The notes beneath the pieces were generated by a model that was given only the letters and a program-made list of their open reading frames with translations, was not told where the DNA came from and did no database searches. From contig CAUYUJ010015287.1 in the NCBI GenBank assembly GCA_963575745.1, forward strand, positions 1 to 35,000: DNA of 35,000 nt. The letters run 5' to 3'. Position numbers and translations under genes: made by a program. Source of the stretch: Prorocentrum cordatum. Its lineage: Eukaryota; Sar; Dinophyceae; Prorocentrales; Prorocentraceae. Below are positions 28,994-35,000 of the stretch, piece by piece (the first letter of the stretch is position 1; every line of letters begins with the position of its first letter).

Positions 28994-29160
28994 TGGCAGC
29001 TGCCTTGCCCTTTCTGCCGAGACCTGCTGCCCTGCTCCGCGCGCGCGGAGGCCCAATCTGCTCCTCCGCCTCGCAGTTTCCAGGGGCGCGTGTCTCCCAC
29101 GACCCCCCTCCCGGCCGGCAGGGCCACTGGGGCGGAGGAAGAGAAATCAGCATAAACATG

Positions 29161-29311
29161 AAGTGTTGGAGATCCGCGCGGAGTTCGCCCTCCTCCTCCT
29201 CCTCCTCCTCCTCCTCCTCCTGCTCCTGCTCCTCCTCCTCCTCCTCCTCCTCCTCCTCCCCCCCTCCTCCTTTTCCTCCCCCTGAAAGTGTTGAAGATCC
29301 GCGCGGAGTTC
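29161..29311. repeat. TCC array between 26-bp direct repeats
   Basis: AAGTGTTGGAGATCCGCGCG plus GAGTTC (29161-29186) recurs with one change at 29286-29311, with (TCC)n in between. The array seems to have expanded inside a duplicated segment. Confidence 0.9.
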
Positions 29312-29385
29312 TTGGATCGGTACCTGGGACCCCCTCGCGCTGACCCTGGCGCCGCCACTGGCGCGCCCCGCGCGCCAGGGAGGGG
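29293..29385 (+). repeat. Dispersed repeat E, copy 2
   Basis: Counterpart of 17227-17325: GATCCGCGCGGAG, TTCTTGGATCGG, CTGGGACCCCC, GCGCGCCAGGGAGGG. 29386-29640 is GC-rich with a G-run near 29518-29528 and no gene. Confidence 0.6.
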
Positions 29386-29640
29386 CGCAGCGCCGAGAGC
29401 AGAAGTCCGAGCAGACCCCCTGTTGATGCTGAGTTGTCTTCCTCCATGCGGGGGCTCTCGCCCACGCGCGGGGCGGGGGTGCGGCCATGGCGCTCAAGCC
29501 GGAGCGGCGGGGGGCGAGGGGGGGGGGTCGGGAGGGAAGGGGAGGTTCGAGCAGCAACTCGGAAACCAAACAATGACATAGACATAACAACTCGGAGGTC
29601 CGCGCGGATCCGCGAAACCTGTGCGGACCTCAGACTTTTC

Positions 29641-29796
29641 ACAGTGGGGGCCCATGCCAAGTAACACCCTGCTTGCTTCCAGGGTGCCCTGGGTTTCTTG
29701 GGTGACGATGGTTCTGCTGTGGAAAGCGCAACGTTCCCACACCAAAGACCAATGGACGTCCTGGGGTCTCAGGGTTGGGCTTCTTGTGGAAGGTTT
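29641..29796 (+). repeat. Dispersed repeat C, copy 2
   Basis: Counterpart of 12256-12380, with an insertion around CACACCAAAGACCAATGG. 29797-30150 is unique sequence with no recognised gene. Confidence 0.8.
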
Positions 29797-30150
29797 CTTG
29801 TGGTCGGGCCCCTACAGGGTCCGGCTTGAATAAGGAATACTTATTTTTCAAAAGGGGCTCGTTCGTTCTTTTGGTTTGCATGCGTTCCGCCACCTTTTTG
29901 GCGGCGAGCCCCCCCTGGTGTTCCTTCGGACTTCCTAGATCCTAGACTTACTTGGAAAAAAAAGGGCTTCGTTCCTTATTTGTCTTCCTCAAGTCAGGCC
30001 GAATACTGTACTGCACGTCATTTTTGGTTCATCTAGCGACAGCAGCGTCTCGGTCGGCAGCGAGGGCGGGCGCAAAAAAAGCCGTTCGGACAGCCGGCGA
30101 GGCGCCGGGGCGCCAGGCACACATGTGCCATGGGAGACCGCGGCCTTGCC

Positions 30151-30309
30151 TTAAGTCGGGCCTGTCCCTCTACAGGGGGAATATTCAAAATTGTAAACAA
30201 ATTGTCTGGAGACGATTTGCTGAACCATGTTTCACTATTTGGGAGATTTGTTTGCGTACTGCTTATTTTTCGCCCAAAATCCTTTTGTAGGGGGGCACGC
30301 CCGACTTAA
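30151..30309. mobile_element. Non-autonomous inverted-repeat element (MITE-like), copy 2
   Basis: 159 bp beginning TTAAGTCGGGC and ending GCCCGACTTAA, a perfect 11-bp terminal inverted repeat. It extends imperfectly to about 29 bp per end (CCCTCTACAGGGGG against CCCCCCTACAAAAGG). An exact 8-bp direct repeat, GCCTTGCC, flanks it at 30143-30150 and 30310-30317. The interior is AT-rich and non-coding. It is homologous to 1483-1658. The ends read TTAA, but the longer 8-bp duplication argues against a simple TTAA-target element. Confidence 0.9.
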
Positions 30310-30317
30310 GCCTTGCC

Positions 30318-30767
30318 CCTTTCCTCGGTGGCTGCCGCGGTCGGGCTCCGGGAGCCTGCGGCGGCTGGCGCAGATGGCCGCCGTCCTCCCGTCTCATGGC
30401 GCCAACCAACATCGCAGAGCGCATTTCGCTCGGAAGACAGTTGGATGGGCCAGGACAGTCCTGTAGAATTTCGTTCCGGATTTCGAAGTGAATTTCGTGT
30501 GCTTTTTTTATAGGGGGGCCAGGAGTGAAGACTACAACAACTGCACGTGAAATTCACGTCGTTTTTTCGCTCGCGAATTCGGGGTGTTGCACAGAGAAAT
30601 CCACGCAGAATCCGCTGCATCACGTCTGCACGGCCGGTGCACGGACCCGTCCTTCTTCGGGTGGTGCCAGAAGTGCCCTTGGCCCAATGGGCCCCCAGGA
30701 CTTCAAGGAGCCCCCCGCAGCCTCCAGAGCACTCCTCACGAGGCCCAGGGGGCCCCAGGGGCTCCAA
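30318..30767. other. Intergenic stretch with no gene seen
   Basis: Unique sequence between two repeats, with CCCCAGG-rich words near 30690-30765. No coding or RNA feature is supported. Confidence 0.5.
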
Positions 30768-30920
30768 TCAGGAGGGGAAAAAACACACAGACACAATTAA
30801 TCGGCGATTCCCAGAAAATATGGGAAAATATGGGAAGTGGGGGGGAAAACAGAAACCCAGAAAATATGGGAAAATATGGGGGATATTTTTATTTGTGTGC
30901 ATTTATTTGTGTGTCCTAAT
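30768..30920 (+). repeat. Dispersed repeat B, copy 2
   Basis: Counterpart of 9151-9305: TCAGGAGGGGAAAAAA, CAGACACAATTAATCGGCG, repeated AAATATGGGAA, CAGAAACCCAGAA and ATTTGTGTGTCC. Confidence 0.8.
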
Positions 30921-31064
30921 TTCCCTTTATCCAAGGAAGAGCGAAAAACTCGGGGCACCTTGGACCGGGGGCACCTGCAGCAACCCTTGGCTTCTCTGGG
31001 GCAGGCCGCGGAGACAGTCGGCCACGCGCAGGGGGGGGGATGGGGGGAGGGGGGAGGGCTTCCT

Positions 31065-31128
31065 CCTCCTCCTCCTCCTCCTCCTCCTCCTCCTCCTCCT
31101 CCTCCTCCTCCTCCTCCTCCTCCTCCTC
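31065..31128. repeat. TCC array
   Basis: Pure (TCC)n following a G-rich stretch. Confidence 0.97.
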
Positions 31129-31129
31129 T

Positions 31130-31222
31130 CTTAGAAGCACCCCTGCTTCTTAGAAGGCGCGGGGCCTATGTGTAGATGCAGGGCCGCCGCCTTCTAAGAA
31201 CCAGCCTCCTTCTAAGAAGCCT
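31130..31222. repeat. CTTAGAAGG inverted-repeat cluster
   Basis: TCTTAGAAG, CTTCTTAGAAGGCG, then CGCCTTCTAAGAA and CCTTCTAAGAAGCC. These are nested inverted repeats around about 31175 and look like a small foldback next to the TCC array. Confidence 0.75.
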
Positions 31223-31424
31223 TCCGCCCTCCCTCCGCCCCCCCTTGTGCGCGCCGCGGAGACAAGCAGCGTCGGTGTTGGCGGGCTACCGCCCGCCTGC
31301 CTCACCGCAGGCGACGAGGCCGCAGGGTGGTGGCAAGGAGAGCGCGCCTCCGCCACGGCTGGCATCACGTCCATCCCGCCCCGCAATCCGCTCCACCTCG
31401 CCCAAATACACTGCCACGCCATTC

Positions 31425-31635
31425 TCGGGTATAGCCAGGACCCCAGGTAAGGGGACCCGGTTAGTAGTAGGGCCCCAGAGCCCCTACATTGGCCAGAATC
31501 ACTCAACCAGGTTTGCCGTAGCTGGTGTGTTTTCGGGGGACGGGATTTCCAGTTAGTGGAACGGGGCTGGGGGGGCGTCCCCCAGTACACATCACCAAAC
31601 CAGGTTACACTCATCCCAGTTCTGCCAACGCCCGA
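31425..31635. mobile_element. Dispersed element D, copy 2
   Basis: 211 bp from TCGGGTATAGCC to CCAACGCCCGA, similar to 15611-15822 throughout. The flanking direct repeat is short here: CATTC at 31420-31424 and 31636-31640. Non-coding. Confidence 0.75.
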
Positions 31636-31867
31636 CATTCTGACAACAGCAGTCCCCCCCTCCTCCTTCTCCTGCTCATTGGGTGCACCTAGCTTTCGCG
31701 GCCGCACGTGCTCAGCCCCGCTGCCCTGGGCGTCTCTTGCCGTTGGGTAGGAGGGAAGCGCGGGAGGAGGCCTCGGGCGCTGAGCAACGCCGCCACGAGG
31801 AGTGCGCAGGCGGACGCGGGCACCAGAGACTGGTGCATCAAAGGGTTGTGTGATTGCCGCGACAATC

Positions 31868-32089
31868 GGGTTGACCCAAAAGGGGGTCCAGCTGAAAGGG
31901 GGTGGTGCAATGGATTTGGCGCAATAGACTTGTGGGGTTGCAATACATTTGGGGCGTGCAACACATTCTGGGGCGCAAATGTATTGCTGGATTTCAGCGA
32001 GCAATACATTCGCGCAATACGTTTGCAATACAATTGCCGCAAATCTATTGCACCACCCCCTTTCAGCTGGACCCCCTCTTGGGTCACCC
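31868..32089. mobile_element. Long-TIR palindromic element (MITE-like)
   Basis: About 222 bp whose ends are complementary for about 57 bp. The left reads GGGTTGACCCAAAAGGGGG, TCCAGCTGAAAGGGGGTGGT, GCAATGGATTTGGCGCAA; the right is its complement with few changes. The centre repeats GCAATACATTTG-like words in both orientations. It has no coding capacity, and no target-site duplication could be fixed. Confidence 0.85.
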
Positions 32090-32129
32090 AAAGACAAAAA
32101 CGACGGAAGTTGCTTCACACCTCCGAAGG

Positions 32130-32760
32130 GGGCGGTATCCCGGTATCCAACATGCGTCTTAGGCATGCGCGTGTGACACGTGGCGTCACGTGCTCCCGGC
32201 GCCAGGGGGGCCTCGAGTGCGGCATCCAACCCGTGGGCGTCGTATTCTTTACGTGTGAAAATACGTGTGCAGAGAGAGGGAGAACGAAGAGGAGGAGGAG
32301 GATGAGGAGGAGGAGGAGGAGGAGGAGGAGGAGAAGGAAGAACGAGGACGAGGAGGAGGAGGAAGAGGAGAGGAGGAGGAGGAGGAGGAGGAGGAGGAGG
32401 AGGAGGAGGAGGAGGGGGAGGAGGAGAGGTATCCAACATGCATCTGGCGCATGCGCATTGGGCACGCGTTGGCGTCGGGTCTGGGCCCGTGGTTACAACT
32501 ACGTGTGCGGAGAGGGGGGACATCCAACGTGCGTCTCGGCACACATGCGCATCTGGCATGTGCTTCAGGCGTTTTCGGTGCCAAAGGAGCCACAGTTGGG
32601 ATCCCGAACGTCTGGGCGCTCGATTTTTCGCGCGTGACCGACCATCTACGTGTGCTGAGGGAGGCTCTCCAACATGCGTCTGGCGCGCGCGTTTCGCACC
32701 GGCTTTCACGTGTACAGGCGCAAACGCGGGATACCCAATATTTGGTCGTCGAGTGTTCAC
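32130..32760 (+). repeat. Degenerate long tandem repeat with an expanded GGA array inside
   Basis: The word ATCCAACATGCGTCTGGC starts at 32144, 32431, 32522 and 32667 with variants. A preceding TACGTGTGC.GAG word is at 32262, 32499 and 32647. In two units the two words are about 20 bp apart. In the first they are separated by the (GGA)n array at 32285-32428. Confidence 0.75.
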
Positions 32761-32845
32761 ACGAACGCAAACCTATTGACCCGTGCGGAGGGGAGGTGGG
32801 GGGTATGCGCCTGTCGCCGGCGAGCGAGGGTGGGAAGTGAGCAGG

Positions 32846-33818
32846 GGCGAGCCGAAGGCTCGCAGGCCCCCCGGCCTTTCTGAGAAGCTTTCCTTGCCCG
32901 AAGACACGGAGGCTTCCCCGCCGCGGTGTCCCGTGGTGTCCCGTCGGCGGTGGGCGGGCGGTGGCTGGGGGTGTCCCGCCGTGGGATAGATAGTGAAGTC
33001 GGTCGTGAGATCGATAATAAGATCGGTAGAATTGAATGGATAGCGTGATCGAAAGTCAGATCGACAGTGAGGTTGATTGTGACATTGGTTGTGAGGTGGA
33101 TCGCGATTTCGAGAGTGACAGATCGAAAGCGGAATCGATAGTGAGATTGTTAGTGGGATCGGTCGTTGGATCGATCGTTGCATCCACTGTTGTTATGACT
33201 GGCCGCGAGGTCGATAGTGGGATCGATAAAGTGAGATCGAACGCGGGAACGATAGTGACATTACGCCGCAGTGCATCATCGTCATCACGCGTCGTGGCTA
33301 ATTCGAGGGCGCGTCCCCAGCATAGTCATCATCACACCCATCGCATTTGCCAGCAGTTGGTTCTTCCCCCTACCCCCCAACCTCCTTATCACCCGAAGGG
33401 TGGTCGTGCAGGTAACAAGCATTGTGACGAAGTGTCAGACGAAAGGTAAAGACCATGCTAGAGCACACATCATAGTACATCATACTTAGACGACCACCCT
33501 TCGGGGGAAAAAGGAGGTTCGGGGGGAGGAACCAACGTCTCCTTCAATCGATCTCGCGATCGATCTCACTATCGATCTCACTATCGATCTCACTATCGAT
33601 TTCACTCTCGATCTCACTATCGGTCTCACTATCCATCTCACTACGCAACATCGACGGGGCACCGACGTGACACTGACGGAACACTGGCGGGCCACCCGCG
33701 GGACCCCCCCGCCACCGCCGGACAACCCGGGGGGCGGTCTTTTGGCCCGGCGGCGCCTTGGCCAGTGGAGAGTTCATTCCTCTCGCCCGCCCACGCAGCT
33801 TCGGCTCGCCCGCACGCA
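32846..33818. mobile_element. Foldback (long inverted-repeat) element
   Basis: Centre near 33447. The inner arms 33356-33406 and 33491-33536 are complementary, with CCCGAAGGGTGGTCG perfect and GTTGGTTC at the outer ends, and an 84-nt loop. Outside these are inverted arrays of the 12-bp word GATCGATAGTGA: about 32986-33260 on the left and its complement at 33545-33650 on the right. Further out both sides show GTGTCCCGTCGG-like repeats, and GGGCGAGCCGAAG against its complement. The outer limits are approximate. The Ile-Asp-Ser-Glu repeat frame on the minus strand is an artefact. Confidence 0.75.
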
Positions 33819-34285
33819 CCACATGAACGCGAAACCGAAGCCGATTTCACTGTTGGGGGCCCTCCGTTTCACCGCGATCCCGCCTCCGATAATGAGGTAT
33901 CGAGGCGTGGCACACCATCGGATTGGATGCGCGTCAGAATGTGGATCGACTTGCATTCCTTACCGGGTTTGTGGACCTCTCAAGTTGACAATCTTCGGCC
34001 TCCAGGGGCCCCCACCGGACCCCAGGGCCGTTAAAAAGGCGCTTCGGGATGAAAATCTGGTCCCTGTGAAGGGGTCTACGTTAGGGGTCGGACGAAGGGG
34101 GGTTGGGAAAGTTACAAAACCTGCTGCGTGCAGCTGATTCGACCTCGCCGTCGTGCGCCTTTCCTCGACACTGGCGCCTCCCAGCGCCAGGGGGCGCCAG
34201 GAAAACCATCTACATTCTTTCCGTCCGACCCAAACGTTGAGGAAAGACCACGACGTCGGCGGTCTGGGCGTCCAAGGGAGGAGGT
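33819..34285. other. Unique spacer with no gene seen
   Basis: Contains a GGCGCC-rich small inverted repeat, CTGGCGCCTCCC/AGCGCCAGGGGGCGCCAG, at 34170-34200. No gene was recognised. Confidence 0.5.
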
Positions 34286-35000
34286 GATGACACTGTGCGT
34301 GTGTAATTTTGTGTATGTGTGTTTGTGAGTGTGTGCGTGGGCGTAGTGTGTGTGTGTGTGTGTGTGCATGTGTTGGTGTGCGCGTCTGCGTGGCTGCTCC
34401 CGACTTCCTACGCCTCGACGCTGCGCGCGAGGCCGCGGCGCAAAAAGTGTGTGTGCGTGTGTGTGTGTGTGTGTGTGCGTGCGTGTGTGTGTGTGTGTGT
34501 GAGTGTGTGCTGTGTGTGCAGGTGCGTGTTAGAGAGTGTGTCTGTATATGGGTGTATGTGTCCGTGTCTGTGTGTGTGTGTGTGTCGATGTCTATGTGTC
34601 TATGTGTGTATGTGTGTGGTCGTTTCTTTCGTTGTGTGTGTTGTGTGTGTTGTGGGTGTGGTGTTTGCGTGTGTGTGTGTGTGTTGGGTGTGCGTGCGTG
34701 TGCGTGTGCGTGTGAGTGCACCAGTGCGTGTGCGTGTGCAGGTGCGTGTGTGGATGCGTGCGCGCGTGTGTGTGTGTGTGTGTGCGTGTGTGTGTGTGTT
34801 GTGGTGTGGGTGTGGGTGTGGGTGTGGGTGTGTGCGTGTGCGTGTGCGTGTGCGTGTGCGTGTGCGTGTGCGTGTGCGTGTGCGTGTGCGTGTGCGTGTG
34901 CGTGTGCGTGTGCGTGTGCGTGTGCGTGTGCGTGTGCGTGTGCGTGTGCGTGTGCGTGTGCGTGTGCGTGTGCGTGTGCGCGTGTGCGTGTGTGCGTGTG
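34286..35000. repeat. GT and GTGCGT microsatellite
   Basis: Mixed (GT)n with GC, GA and GG variants. The 29-bp segment shared with 18121-18149 lies at 34409-34437. A nearly pure (GTGCGT)n of about 25 copies runs from 34832 to 34980 and then to the window end. Confidence 0.97.

Noticed and set aside
30151-30309. piggyBac-type element because of TTAA at both ends
   Set aside because: An exact 8-bp duplication lies outside the TTAA, and the other copy starts TTGC, so TTAA is part of the terminal repeat and not the target.
33544-33822. Ile-Asp-Ser-Glu repeat protein on the minus strand
   Set aside because: It is translation of the 12-bp GATCGATAGTGA minisatellite; 12 bp is in frame, so any reading stays open.

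Overview
The window looks like GC-rich nuclear DNA of a eukaryote, most likely a dinoflagellate alveolate. This is an inference from three things: very dense trinucleotide arrays with almost no cellular genes, one decayed non-LTR retrotransposon, and short TTTAGGG-like telomere-type stretches near 15.6-15.8 kb. No tRNA, rRNA, CRISPR array, bacterial operon or intact host gene was found. Most long open frames here are by-products of GC-rich simple repeats that lack stop codons in several frames at once.

Layout. 0.2-1.1 kb: TCC arrays. 1.3-1.7 kb: a small inverted-repeat element with an 8-bp target-site duplication, plus a partial local copy. 1.73-8.51 kb: a LINE-like retrotransposon with a zinc-finger/coiled-coil ORF1 and an ORF2 carrying an AP-type endonuclease, reverse transcriptase, CCHC-type finger and RNase H. 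It is broken by frameshifts in RT motif A and at the C terminus. 8.5-20 kb: intergenic DNA with microsatellites, dispersed repeats present as pairs inside the window, a 210-bp element inserted into telomere-like sequence, and palindromes.

20.19-25.39 kb: a 5.2-kb locus bounded by a perfect 32-bp inverted repeat. It holds a 64-bp minisatellite organised into a ~289-bp higher-order repeat, GAT and GGA arrays, and about 70 copies of a 32-bp satellite whose unit is nearly self-complementary. A few diverged 32-bp units lie inverted at the left end. 25.5-27.7 kb: a chain of a dispersed element (called F here) alternating with GTT/GCT arrays, and a ~157-bp higher-order minisatellite. 28-28.6 kb: a further array of the minisatellite superfamily. 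29-34 kb: further paired repeats, a second copy of the 8-bp-TSD element, a 220-bp long-TIR palindromic element, and a ~1-kb foldback structure. The last 0.7 kb is GT/GTGCGT repeat.

The only protein-coding logic is that of the retrotransposon: ORF1 would bind nucleic acid, the endonuclease would nick the target, RT would copy the RNA and RNase H would remove it. The small palindromic elements encode nothing and would depend on enzymes supplied from elsewhere. The most unusual material is the hierarchical, hairpin-forming satellite locus at 20.2-25.4 kb.
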